From the NCBI RefSeq assembly GCF_016722895.1, contig NZ_JAEQNA010000002.1, forward strand, positions 148,704 to 212,703: a DNA stretch of 64,000 nt, written 5' to 3'. The position numbers and the translations under genes are program-made. This DNA is from Ramlibacter aurantiacus (lineage in GTDB: Bacteria; Pseudomonadota; Gammaproteobacteria; Burkholderiales; Burkholderiaceae_C). The notes under the pieces were generated by a model. The model had not been told where the DNA came from, made no database searches, and saw nothing but the letters and a program-made list of their open reading frames with translations. Position 1 is the stretch's first letter. Each line of letters starts with the position of its first letter. This document shows positions 1 through 8,011 of this stretch, one piece after another.

Positions 1-981
1 GTCCATCTCGAGCTCGGGGACGAAAGCAGCTTCCGCCCGAACCTGTGCCTGGGCGTTCTCGATCCACTTCTGACCGCCACGCCGGTCCGCCCAAATGCCC
101 CACGCGTGAGGCTGCAAGCAGGGTAGCTCGAGGAGCGCCGCAAACAAACGGAGTCGATCGCGCGGCGTGGGCTTCGCGGGGCTGCAAAATGCGGCTTCCA
201 TGAGCAGCCGGACCAGTGCCAGCGCTTGGGCCGGCTCGAGCTCCTCTGCGGGAATGTGCTGCGCCACCGCCAGCAGCGCTCCATTCAGCTGGTCGATCGA
301 CAAGCCATGATCGCGGAATGCGATGGTGCCGACGAGGCGGTGCAGTTGCTCGCTTCGCTCCTGTGTAGAGATGCCGGGCACCGCAATGGCGGCTGCCAGT
401 CTGGCCATCACGGCGGGCACCTGCTGCCTGGTCGAAGGTGCCGGCGATTGTTCGCCGATTTGGAGCATGTCTCGCAGGTAGGCGTCCAAGCCTTTGAACG
501 TCAGCGGCGCATCTTCCTGTGCGAGTCGTGCCAGGCGAGCCAGCTGGTGGCCTGCGCCTGCGTCCGCGTGTTGCCGTTGGTCCCACCACTCCCGCGCCCG
601 CCGGTGAAGTTGGTAGCCCTGCTTGAGAAGGAACCACGTCGCCATGCCGACCGCCATGCCCGTGACTCCAGCCGTGCCATTGAGCGCGCCACGCAGGCCG
701 TCCGACGAAAGTTGGCGGCCTGCGACGTCATCCACGGCGGCGGCGGCTCCGGCGCCCCCTCCAACGATCGCGAGGGTGGTCAGGGCGTTGATGCGGGCAT
801 AGCCGTGGACGCGATGATCGGGATGGATCGGGCCGAACACCTGAACCTGGCGTTCGCGAACCGGGGTTGCTCCGCTCGCCGAGGGCGGGGGCGCGCTCTT
901 TCCATCGTCGCGTGGGGCAGGCTGGATGGCGGCGGTCGGGGTGGGACCGCGGCCCCAGCAAAACGGGCTGAAAGCGAGCAT
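1..981 (-). CDS. Effector-like protein, tandem paralogue A (partial, cut by window edge)
   Basis: The frame is open from the ATG at 981 to base 1 with no stop (327 residues seen), so the C-terminus lies outside the window. I do not recognise the family. Residues 1–43 are polar and Pro/Ser-rich. RQVQVFG follows at 44–50, then two Gly/Ala-rich hydrophobic stretches (about 66–83 and 97–119). A helical body starts with ARLARLAQEDAPLTFKGL (about 148–165). The same order, with RRVRVSG or RQVQVVG and the APLT..G motif, occurs in the two genes upstream, so these are paralogues. The gap to the upstream gene is 65 bp, which fits one leftward operon. An exposed polar N-terminus followed by hydrophobic segments is typical of type III effectors that insert in host membranes, but that role is inference. 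Confidence 0.75.
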   Translation of the reverse strand, partial: MLAFSPFCWGRGPTPTAAIQPAPRDDGKSAPPPSASGATPVRERQVQVFGPIHPDHRVHGYARINALTTLAIVGGGAGAAAAVDDVAGRQLSSDGLRGALNGTAGVTGMAVGMATWFLLKQGYQLHRRAREWWDQRQHADAGAGHQLARLARLAQEDAPLTFKGLDAYLRDMLQIGEQSPAPSTRQQVPAVMARLAAAIAVPGISTQERSEQLHRLVGTIAFRDHGLSIDQLNGALLAVAQHIPAEELEPAQALALVRLLMEAAFCSPAKPTPRDRLRLFAALLELPCLQPHAWGIWADRRGGQKWIENAQAQVRAEAAFVPELEMD

Positions 982-1046
982 GGTGGATGCCTTGAATGAG
1001 CTGGATGGGAGATGGAGACGGAACGATCGGAGGTGCGCTCAGGTCT

Positions 1047-3140
1047 TCAGCCGATCGCCGACCCGGCGGGAGCCCGTCTCTCGAAGTCACTGGCGTGAAT
1101 GGGAACGCCGACGTGATCTGCAGGCTGTCCCGACACCGGCCGCGCTGGCGAGCTCTGCAGCCATGGCAGGTTCAGGCGGCCCGGGTCTCCGGAAGCAGCC
1201 CAAGGGTCACGACGCGGGAACATGCGTCGATCGATGCTCTCCCTGGCCTCGTCGATGTATTCCTGCGCATGCGAGCGCTGCACGCGGGCATGCCCCCCGG
1301 CCGCATCCCCTCGCCAGATGGACGCTAGCAGCTGGCTGGTGGCGTCCAGCAACTCCGGGGTGGCCGTCAACTGGGCGGCGCGTGGCAGCTCGGCGAGCTG
1401 CTCGGATAGCTGCTGACGGTCCCTGTGCGAAGTCAGTTCATCCGGCTTCACCTGGCCGATGAGCTTGATGAGGGCGTCCGGGTCGGCAAGGCCTTCGAGG
1501 AACGCGCCGCGCGGCAGGTCGGATCGCCTTTCGAGGTGTCCCATGATCTCGACCAGGTTCGCGATCTGGCGCCGCGGCGGGGTGTCGGGCGGGTTGACCA
1601 CGCGGATGGCCCGACGAACCTCGATCGCCAGGTCACCCGGCGCGGTGGCATCCAGTTGGCGCAGGATGGCCGGCATGCTTGCCGTGCGGTCACTCAGGGT
1701 GCGCAGACCTGCGTTCGCAGGGTTCTGGTCGGCCAGGGTCTGCAGGGCGGATCGGACGCCGACTGGAGCGTCGTCCCAGATCGCCTCGTCTGGCTTCCAG
1801 CTCACGGATAGAGGTTCTGATGACTTGGAGTCGGGCCTCCTGCTTTCGAGGGCCGCCAGCTGGCGCAAGGCGCGCTGCTGCGCGGAATCGGCTTTCGAAG
1901 TTCGCACCGCGTCTTGCAGCGTCGCCAGTTGCTCCTGCCGCATCTGTCCGGGCGGATTGAGCGCCAGGGCCACGAACAGCTGATCGCAGAGATCGGCGTC
2001 GAAACCGTATGCGCTGGACCTGTCGCCAACTTTGATGGTGGTCAGGAGTGTGTCGCCGTAGCTGCGGCTGCGGAGCTGGATCTGGGGGACAGTGGCGGCG
2101 GCGTTCTGCAGCTTCGATGCCTGGGCCTGAATGGTTCTTCCGGGCCAGGTCTTTTCGCCGAGTTCCCAGAGCTTCGCGGCAACGGGCTGGAAGTGCGGTT
2201 GTCCGCAGAGGGCGGCGAGAAAGTCCGAGCGCTCGCGGCATTCCTGGGTGCCCTCGTCGTAGTGGTATTGCGTGCGTACGGCCCCGAGCAGGAACTCGGC
2301 CAATGCCTGGGCTCTCTCGGGGTGTCGCGTGTCAGCAGGCATGTGGGTCGCCATGGCGAGCAGAGCCTCGTTCATCACGGCGGGGCCGGTGAGCCCGTAT
2401 GGGTAGAGCCTGTCGATCGCACGCACCACCTGCGTGAGCTGTTCTTTGCGCTGATCGTCGGAACTGCCCGGAACCACAACCGCGCTGACCATCCTGGCCA
2501 TGGCCAGGACGACATCACGCTGGAGCGGGACCTCCTGTCCTTCGTGGCCGATCCGATGCAGGTCGTCCAGGTACGCTTCCATGCCTTTCCGGGTCAGTGG
2601 GGCGTGGCCTTGCGCGAGCCGTATCAGGCGGTCGATCTGCTCGCTCGGGGGCGGGGTGGGGTGGTGACAGTGGGCTAGCGATTCTCGTGCGACTGCACAG
2701 CCCGCGAATCCGAAAGTCGAAAGTGCCTTCGCGGCGACGTGGGCAAACGGGGTGGCCGCGATGCCGATCACTCCCCCGACAAAGCCTGCAATGGCGGTGC
2801 TGGCGGTGTCATCAGGCTCGCAGACGCTCATCACGCCATAGGCCACACCGGCGCCGGCGCCCAGTGCCAGAAGGCGGGATACGCCCTCGACGCATCTCCT
2901 GCTGCGAATGCCGTGGTCCGAAGAGAGGGGCCCGCTGACTCTGACCCGGCGCGAGGCCAGCGTGGCTGGCGCGGACTTGGCATCAGCCTCGCGCCTGCCA
3001 CCCTGCGTGGCTTGATAGCTGGACGCGCTGGCTTTCGCCACGTCGGCCGGGTCGGCCGTGGCAGCCTTGCTGTCGCCTCGGTCGGTGCTCGGCCCGTGGC
3101 CAGTCCGCTGTTGGAAAGGTATGTGAAGTCGAGCGAGCAT
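1047..3140 (-). CDS. Effector-like protein, tandem paralogue B
   Basis: This is a 697-residue protein of no family I recognise. Residues 1–60 are polar and low in hydrophobics. RRVRVSG is at 64–70, hydrophobic Gly/Ala segments lie at about 88–105 and 113–150, and the LIRLAQGHAPLTRKGM motif is at about 172–187. The rest is predicted to be helical. It aligns along its whole length with paralogue C: HFQPVAAKLWELG corresponds to FFQPFGPELEAAA, and TATPELLDA to AATPELLDA. The pairs GAFLEGLA/GAFLEGVA and the C-terminal DFERRAP/DFERSYAP also match. There is no signal peptide or catalytic motif. The ATG start aligns with those of the paralogues. It lies 87 bp downstream of paralogue C on the same strand. 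Confidence 0.8.
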   Translation of the reverse strand: MLARLHIPFQQRTGHGPSTDRGDSKAATADPADVAKASASSYQATQGGRREADAKSAPATLASRRVRVSGPLSSDHGIRSRRCVEGVSRLLALGAGAGVAYGVMSVCEPDDTASTAIAGFVGGVIGIAATPFAHVAAKALSTFGFAGCAVARESLAHCHHPTPPPSEQIDRLIRLAQGHAPLTRKGMEAYLDDLHRIGHEGQEVPLQRDVVLAMARMVSAVVVPGSSDDQRKEQLTQVVRAIDRLYPYGLTGPAVMNEALLAMATHMPADTRHPERAQALAEFLLGAVRTQYHYDEGTQECRERSDFLAALCGQPHFQPVAAKLWELGEKTWPGRTIQAQASKLQNAAATVPQIQLRSRSYGDTLLTTIKVGDRSSAYGFDADLCDQLFVALALNPPGQMRQEQLATLQDAVRTSKADSAQQRALRQLAALESRRPDSKSSEPLSVSWKPDEAIWDDAPVGVRSALQTLADQNPANAGLRTLSDRTASMPAILRQLDATAPGDLAIEVRRAIRVVNPPDTPPRRQIANLVEIMGHLERRSDLPRGAFLEGLADPDALIKLIGQVKPDELTSHRDRQQLSEQLAELPRAAQLTATPELLDATSQLLASIWRGDAAGGHARVQRSHAQEYIDEARESIDRRMFPRRDPWAASGDPGRLNLPWLQSSPARPVSGQPADHVGVPIHASDFERRAPAGSAIG

Positions 3141-3227
3141 GGCGTGTGCCTTGGTAGATCGGGGGTGAAGGGTGAACGCGTTCGTGGTGGGCCGCGGTTG
3201 CCCGGTTTCGCGGGGAGCGGCGCAGTG

Positions 3228-5312
3228 TCAGTCTGGCGCCCGGCTCGGAGCTCGAGCGTCGGCGCGTGATGCGGTCCAGTCCGACACCGCGGTGGGGGCG
3301 TACGACCGCTCGAAGTCCCCCACTTCGATGTCCACACTCGCGGCTTCTGCGCGTGGGCCTCGGACAGCCGCTGGATGCTGCGCCGGAAGCGGCCAGGGCC
3401 GGTGCAGGTGACGCTGGTCATCGAACGGAGAGCGCATCAATCGATTGGGGATGATGCGCAGGTCGGCTCTCTTCCATGCCTGCACCTTGTAGTCGTCGGC
3501 GATGCGGCGCTGCGCATCGAGATCGCCGCCGCTTGCTCCGGCCTGCGACCAGAGCCTCTCCAGGAGACGATAGGCCGCGTCTAGCAGTTCCGGCGTAGCC
3601 GCGAGTTGGCACATCCGCGGCATGTCGATGATTTGTTCTGAAAGGGCGTGCCGCTCTGCATCCGTCCTGCCCACGTCCGCCTTGATGCGGGACAGCAGCC
3701 GTTCGATCCGGTCGGCGGCGGCCACACCTTCGAGGAACGCACCGGCTGGCAGTCCATCCCGCTTCTCCAGGTGCTGCAGCACGCTGTGGTAGTAGTGAAC
3801 GCGCTCCCGAAGGGGCATGCGGCGGCTGAAGATCGTGCGCATCGCGTGGTGGACTTCCATCGGCAGCCGGCTGGGCGCAGTCCGGTCAAGGGCGCTGATG
3901 AGGCGCTCGATGTTCGCCGCGCGGGTTGCCAGGGTCCGCAAGGACGCATTCTTTGGAAGCTTCAGCGCAAACGAGCTGAGGGCGGCGAGGACGTCGCAAC
4001 CGGCGTCGTCCCAGGCATCGTCTTGCGCGGCTTCCGTGGCGTCGGCAGCCGACATGGAGAGTCGCGGCAGCCCGCCGGACAGGCACTGCAGCACGGCCAA
4101 TGCGCGTGACTGGCCGGGTGTGATCGACTTCGCATCAACCGGCCGGGTGAGTAGCCGTTCGCGCAGCCTTTCCAGTTCGTTGGGCCGCACTTCGCCGGCC
4201 CCGTGCCGGGCCAGTTCCAGCAGCAGTGCGTCACACTGCTGCGCGTAATGACCTTTGGTCTCGCGCGTGAAGCTTTGATTGAATGCGGCGATCAATGACA
4301 TGCCGTCCCGGCGCAGCACGGCCACTTTGGAGGCCATGCATGCGTCTGCCGCCGATTTCTGCAGGCGCCGGATGCTGGCGGGGAGGGGGCCGCCCCAAGC
4401 CCGGTTGGCAGCCGCTTCAAGCTCGGGGCCGAATGGCTGGAAGAACGGTTGGTCTCGAAGGATGGTCAGGAAGTCCGCTCGATCACGCAGATCTTGCGCC
4501 GTCCCGCTGCCCATGGGGTAGGAAAGGATCAGCCGCTCGGCAATCGCACGCGCTCGCGCAAGGTTCGCCTCATAGCGCGGCAGCGCGTTCGCCGCAGTGA
4601 GGAGCGCTTCCTTCAACTGGCCAATGTCGATTCGCTGCAAGCGATGCAGATCGCGGATCTTGCCCAGCAGCAGGTCCAGCTGTTCCAGGGGCCCGCCCCC
4701 GCAGCACCCCTGGGCAGCGGGAAGCATGGCAATGCCAGCCAGTCGGGCCAGGGCGAGGGCCACCTGATGTGCTTGGAGGGATGCGCCCGCTTCCGCCTGA
4801 AGCCGGAAGATGTTTCGGACACAGTTCTCCAGACCGCCCATCGTGAGGGGTGCTTCCCGCAACGCGAGTTGTTCGAGGCGCTCGAGCTGGAAGGTCGGGT
4901 CTCTACCCGCTTGTCTGAGTTCGGTTCGCTCAGCCCGGTACTGGATCGCATCATGGATCCGCGCCCCCAGGTGAGGAATGGCTGCACCGCCTGCGAGTCC
5001 GACCAGTCCCATCATCGATGCGCTCAAAGCGGTGAGTCCGCCCTCGTCCGGCACCAGGGTGGTTGCTGCCCAGGCACTGAGTCCCGCAGCGCATCCGAGG
5101 CCGCCGAGGACGGAAAGCCCGAAGACCCGGCGGCAGCTGGCGATGCGTTGGTAAGTTCCGAGCGCGCCCACCACCTGCACTTGGCGGCCGAACGGTGCCA
5201 CCGGTACGCGACCCCCATCGGCGCTGGTGCCCCGATCTTCCCTGCTGTCGCTCTTTCGATCTTCGACGCTGGTCGACGTCGGGGGGCGGTGGAGGTTTGC
5301 CGGGTGGATCAT
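3228..5312 (-). CDS. Effector-like protein, tandem paralogue C
   Basis: This 694-residue protein is the first gene of the leftward three-gene array. I chose the ATG at 5312 over the upstream GTG at 5435 because it gives the same N-terminal length as paralogues A and B. With it, RQVQVVG falls at 43–49 (44–50 in A) and APLT at 154–157 (158–161 in A). Residues 1–42 are charged and polar. Hydrophobic segments lie at about 63–85 and 93–113. The C-terminal half shares AATPELLDA and GAFLEGVA with paralogue B. No enzymatic motif is visible. A type III effector role is inferred from the architecture and from a chaperone–effector pair at 38159–40730; it could instead be a polymorphic family of unknown cytoplasmic function. 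Confidence 0.78.
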   Translation of the reverse strand: MIHPANLHRPPTSTSVEDRKSDSREDRGTSADGGRVPVAPFGRQVQVVGALGTYQRIASCRRVFGLSVLGGLGCAAGLSAWAATTLVPDEGGLTALSASMMGLVGLAGGAAIPHLGARIHDAIQYRAERTELRQAGRDPTFQLERLEQLALREAPLTMGGLENCVRNIFRLQAEAGASLQAHQVALALARLAGIAMLPAAQGCCGGGPLEQLDLLLGKIRDLHRLQRIDIGQLKEALLTAANALPRYEANLARARAIAERLILSYPMGSGTAQDLRDRADFLTILRDQPFFQPFGPELEAAANRAWGGPLPASIRRLQKSAADACMASKVAVLRRDGMSLIAAFNQSFTRETKGHYAQQCDALLLELARHGAGEVRPNELERLRERLLTRPVDAKSITPGQSRALAVLQCLSGGLPRLSMSAADATEAAQDDAWDDAGCDVLAALSSFALKLPKNASLRTLATRAANIERLISALDRTAPSRLPMEVHHAMRTIFSRRMPLRERVHYYHSVLQHLEKRDGLPAGAFLEGVAAADRIERLLSRIKADVGRTDAERHALSEQIIDMPRMCQLAATPELLDAAYRLLERLWSQAGASGGDLDAQRRIADDYKVQAWKRADLRIIPNRLMRSPFDDQRHLHRPWPLPAQHPAAVRGPRAEAASVDIEVGDFERSYAPTAVSDWTASRADARAPSRAPD

Positions 5313-5517
5313 GGCGTTAGCGGGACAGCCCCACCCGTTCAACCGATGGCGCTGGCGCGGCTGGCCGGGCTGGGCCTCGGGGAGAGTTCCGTGCGCAGGC
5401 TTGCGGGCGAGCCCACCTCGAAGCGATCGCGCCACTGGCGGGCCGTGCAGGCATCAGCCCAAACAGCGCAATGCGTTCGATCAGCAACTAGCGGCCTTCA
5501 AAGGTTGTTCTGGCATT

Positions 5518-5545
5518 CTTGTGGCGGTTCATCCGGGGGAATTCC
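5518..5545 (-). promoter_or_regulatory. Weak HrpL-type promoter candidate upstream of paralogue C
   Basis: On the minus strand the sequence reads GGAATT-N15-CCACAAG. The known HrpL (ECF sigma) consensus is GGAACC-N15/16-CCACNNA. The -10-like half is good except for its last base; the -35-like half matches 4 of 6. It lies about 205 nt before the ATG of paralogue C. A match of this quality can arise by chance. Confidence 0.25.
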
Positions 5546-5751
5546 TCTGAGAGTGAAGCGTCGTAACTCCAGTCTCCAGACTCTTCCGGGTGAACAACCG
5601 ATTGAGGGATCACAGCGAGCCCGCTTTGGCCGTGCGGCCCTGAGGTCGGCTGTGCGAGCGAACGGAATTATCTGTAGCGACCCGCGCCCACTCTGACGAG
5701 CTGCTGGCGCAGTCCGCCGCGTTCCGAGCGGAGCTCGTCGAATCGTTTCGG

Positions 5752-5804
5752 CATAATCCGATTCATCCCCGCCGACCAGCACCGGTCGGCGGTTTGCTTT
5801 TTGC
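5752..5804 (+). promoter_or_regulatory. greA promoter -10 and leader hairpin with T tract
   Basis: CATAAT at 5752–5757 would start transcription near 5764. A perfect 9-bp stem follows (CCGCCGACC at 5769–5777, GGTCGGCGG at 5784–5792, 6-nt loop), then TTTGCTTTTTG. This is an intrinsic-terminator shape placed inside the leader, ending 14 nt before the greA ATG. No plus-strand gene lies upstream for it to terminate. Leader attenuation is the simplest reading; E. coli greA also carries a leader terminator, giving the GraL RNAs. Confidence 0.6.
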
Positions 5805-5818
5805 CGCCATCTAGACTC

Positions 5819-6295
5819 ATGGTCACCATCCCCATTACCAAGCGAGGCGCAGAGAAGCTCAAGGCCGAGCTGCACCGCCTGAAGACCGTTGACCGCCCCG
5901 CGGTCATCAATGCCATCGCCGAGGCGCGCGCCCAGGGCGATCTTTCAGAGAACGCTGAATACGATGCGGCCAAGGATCGCCAGGGCTTCATCGAGGGCCG
6001 CATTCAAGAGGTCGAAGGAAAGTTGTCCGCAGCTCAGGTGATCGACCCAGCTTCGCTGGATGCGGGTGGCAAGGTGGTGTTCGGAACCACAGTAGACCTT
6101 CAGGACGAGGAGTCGGGTGAGCAGGTCACCTATCAGATCGTGGGTGAGGACGAAGCCGACCTGAAGCAGGGGCTGATCAATGTCTCGAGCCCGATCGCCC
6201 GCGCGCTGATCGGCAAGGAAGAGGGTGACACGGCCGAGGTGCAGGCACCCGGCGGCCTGCGGCACTACGAAATCATCGGCGTCCGCTACATCTGA
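5819..6295 (+). CDS. greA: Transcription elongation factor GreA
   Basis: This 158-residue protein has the standard GreA length and opens with the family signature [14 protein letters not shown]. GreA enters the RNA polymerase secondary channel and stimulates cleavage of backtracked RNA. The N-terminal coiled coil carries the acidic tip ([18 protein letters not shown], about residues 36–53). The C-terminal FKBP-like globular domain begins near residue 80. I chose ATG 5819 rather than an in-frame upstream TTG at 5801, because the latter would fall in the T tract of the leader hairpin. No strong Shine-Dalgarno sequence precedes it. The next gene starts with GTG directly after the stop, so the two are co-transcribed. 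Confidence 0.97.
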   Translation: MVTIPITKRGAEKLKAELHRLKTVDRPAVINAIAEARAQGDLSENAEYDAAKDRQGFIEGRIQEVEGKLSAAQVIDPASLDAGGKVVFGTTVDLQDEESGEQVTYQIVGEDEADLKQGLINVSSPIARALIGKEEGDTAEVQAPGGLRHYEIIGVRYI

Positions 6296-6718
6296 GTGCC
6301 CTGGGGCCACCGCATCTCTTTGTTTTCGGCCGCCCTCTGGTGGGGCGGGCTGACCGGTATCGCCTTCATTTCGGTGCCGCTGCTTTTCGCGTACCTGCCG
6401 AGTGCGACCATCGCGGGCGGCATGGCCGCTCGCCTGTTCACGGCGCAGGCGTGGCTGGCGCTGGCGTGCGGTTTGTTGCTGCTGCTGTGCGCGCGCGAAG
6501 AGCCTACGTCGGCGATGCGCTGGGCCGGCGGTGCTTTGGCCTTCGTTCTGCTTGGAATGCTGCTGGCCCTGCTGACCGAGTTCGGTGTGTCGCCGCGAAT
6601 CGTGGCTCGTGAGAACCTGCGCCTGTGGCATGCCCTGGGCAGCGCGATGATGGCGCTTCAGTGGGTCTGCGCGGCGGTGGTGCTGTGGAAGCTGGGCGGG
6701 GCGCGCCCGGCGGCATGA
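6296..6718 (+). CDS. DUF4149 family membrane protein
   Basis: This is a 140-residue integral membrane protein of the DUF4149 (TMEM205-like) type, function unknown. Four hydrophobic segments are visible at about residues 8–32, 45–63, 74–95 and 109–133. The first contains the family-typical W-W-G-G pattern (ALWWGGLTGIAFISVPLLF). The GTG start immediately follows the greA stop (TGA-GTG), implying translational coupling. The gene sits next to greA in many Burkholderiales. It ends back to back with yhbY on the other strand, with no bases between the two stop codons. Confidence 0.85.
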   Translation: MPWGHRISLFSAALWWGGLTGIAFISVPLLFAYLPSATIAGGMAARLFTAQAWLALACGLLLLLCAREEPTSAMRWAGGALAFVLLGMLLALLTEFGVSPRIVARENLRLWHALGSAMMALQWVCAAVVLWKLGGARPAA

Positions 6719-7192
6719 TCAGCCCAGGCGGCCCTTCTTGACCGATTTCTGCTTGGGCTTGGAGCGCTTCACCTGTCCGCCGGGGGTCAGCCGCTGGTTG
6801 CCGAGAACCCGCACGGTTTTCACCTCGGGCCGCTGGCCACCGCGCTTGCTGTACTTGAGCACCTTGAATTCGCGCGGGCCGGGCTTGCGGTCTTCGTCTC
6901 CAGGGCGCTCTTTCGAAGGCTGGGGGCGCCACAGGACGAGCAACTTGCCGATGTGCTGGATGGGTGCGGCGTTCAGTTGGTCGGCCAACTGCTGGTAGAT
7001 GGCGTCGCGCTGGGCCCGGTCGTCGCCGAGCACACGGATCTTGATCAGCCCGTGCGCGTTGAGGGCGGCGTCGGTTTCCTTGATGACCGCCGGCGTGAGG
7101 CCTTCGTTGCCGATCATGACCACGGGGTTGAGGTGGTGGGCTTCGGCGCGATGCGCCTTTCGCTCGGCAATGGTGAGTTCGATGGCGGGCAT
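6719..7192 (-). CDS. yhbY: YhbY family RNA-binding (CRM-domain) protein
   Basis: This 157-residue protein has an N-terminal CRM domain (about residues 3–95) and a basic, Lys/Arg-rich tail. Family features visible are AHHLNPVVMIGNEGLT, followed by HGLIKIRVLGDDR with the helix-strand CRM pattern. YhbY binds pre-50S ribosomal particles and is linked to 23S rRNA maturation. That fits its divergent neighbour rlmE, a 23S rRNA methyltransferase. The tail (about 60 residues, ending KQKSVKKGRLG) is longer than in E. coli YhbY (97 aa) but common in Burkholderiales. A GATAAT hexamer lies 8 nt upstream of the ATG, suggesting a leaderless or very short-leader mRNA. Confidence 0.92.
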   Translation of the reverse strand: MPAIELTIAERKAHRAEAHHLNPVVMIGNEGLTPAVIKETDAALNAHGLIKIRVLGDDRAQRDAIYQQLADQLNAAPIQHIGKLLVLWRPQPSKERPGDEDRKPGPREFKVLKYSKRGGQRPEVKTVRVLGNQRLTPGGQVKRSKPKQKSVKKGRLG

Positions 7193-7199
7193 AGCCGCC

Positions 7200-7206
7200 T
7201 ATTATC
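7200..7206. promoter_or_regulatory. Shared -10 region between divergent yhbY and rlmE
   Basis: TATTAT (7200–7205) reads toward rlmE, and its complement GATAAT (7201–7206) reads toward yhbY. For yhbY the hexamer is only 8 nt from the ATG; for rlmE it is 22 nt away, with TGGAG in between as ribosome binding site. Confidence 0.45.
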
Positions 7207-7227
7207 TTCCTGGAGTAACTGGCCAAA

Positions 7228-7890
7228 ATGAAGGTCAAGACCAAAAGCAAAAAGGTCAACAAGGCGTGGTTGAACGACCATGTCAACGACCCCTACGTGA
7301 AGCTCGCGCAGCAGGAGGGCTACCGCGCTCGTGCGGCCTACAAGCTCAAGGAAATCGACGAGTCGCTGGGGCTGGTGCGGCCGGGGCAACTGGTGGTCGA
7401 CCTGGGCGCCAGCCCCGGCGCCTGGAGCCAGTACCTGCGGCGCCGGTTGGCTCCCGATGGCGCAGCCGTGGGGCAACTCGACGGCGTGCTGGTGGCGGTG
7501 GACATCCTGCCCATGGAGCCGGTCGAGGGCGTGCAGTTCATCCAGGGCGACTTCCGAGAGCCCGAGGTGCTGGCGTCGCTGGAGCAGGTGCTGGCCGGAC
7601 GAAAGGCCGATCTGGTCGTCTCGGACATGGCGCCCAACCTCTCGGGCGTCGAGTCCGCCGACGCAGCCCGCATCGAGCATCTGGTCGAACTGGCGGCCGA
7701 CTTCGCCAGGACCCACCTGACACAGCAGGGAGCGCTGGTGGTGAAGGTCTTCCATGGCAGTGGCTACAGCCAGCTGGTCAAGCTCTTCAAGGAAACTTTC
7801 AAGGTCGTCAAGCCTCTCAAGCCCAAGGCCTCGCGGGACCGTTCGTCTGAAACGTTCCTCGTGGGGATCGGGTTGAAGGTCGATGCCTGA
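7228..7890 (+). CDS. rlmE: 23S rRNA 2'-O-ribose methyltransferase RlmE (FtsJ)
   Basis: This 220-residue protein transfers a methyl group from S-adenosylmethionine to the 2'-O of U2552 in 23S rRNA, a late step of 50S assembly. The SAM motif [15 protein letters not shown] is at about residues 52–66. The K-D-K-E catalytic tetrad is visible: K in [10 protein letters not shown] in [10 protein letters not shown] in LVVKVFHG and E in RSSETFLVG. The ATG start is preceded by TGGAG. The rlmE–ftsH order is conserved in proteobacteria, and ftsH follows 121 bp downstream with its own -10 candidate. Confidence 0.97.
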   Translation: MKVKTKSKKVNKAWLNDHVNDPYVKLAQQEGYRARAAYKLKEIDESLGLVRPGQLVVDLGASPGAWSQYLRRRLAPDGAAVGQLDGVLVAVDILPMEPVEGVQFIQGDFREPEVLASLEQVLAGRKADLVVSDMAPNLSGVESADAARIEHLVELAADFARTHLTQQGALVVKVFHGSGYSQLVKLFKETFKVVKPLKPKASRDRSSETFLVGIGLKVDA

Positions 7891-7966
7891 AACAGCTGGA
7901 CACAGCCGGGACGCGGCTATCACGGTCTTAGCTGCCCGGCCGCAGCGGGGCCTGACTTGAAACCCC

Positions 7967-7972
7967 TAGAAT
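7967..7972 (+). promoter_or_regulatory. -10 element upstream of ftsH
   Basis: TAGAAT lies 39 nt upstream of the TTG start of ftsH. It would give a leader of about 33 nt containing the CGGAG ribosome binding site. No good -35 was seen. Confidence 0.4.
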
Positions 7973-8011
7973 GAGGCGCAAGTACGCCAAGTACTCTTCC
8001 CGGAGACCGAG

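Larger units (their letters stand above)
5313..5818. other. 506-bp intergenic region between paralogue C and greA
   Basis: This divergent region has no convincing gene on either strand. It holds a weak HrpL-type promoter candidate pointing left (5518–5545), a greA -10 candidate CATAAT at 5752–5757 and a hairpin with a T tract at 5769–5804. In many Burkholderiales carB lies directly upstream of greA. It is absent here, so this junction looks rearranged by insertion of the effector-like array. Confidence 0.6.

Noticed and set aside
3648..5696. Plus-strand open frames across paralogue C, including one ending near greA
   Set aside because: No motif, and paralogue C is supported by full-length similarity to B. 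The frame ending at 5696 is not greA or carB.
5436..5760. Remnant of carB upstream of greA
   Set aside because: A short plus-strand frame ([18 protein letters not shown]) is open near 5694–5750 but does not resemble the CarB C-terminus.
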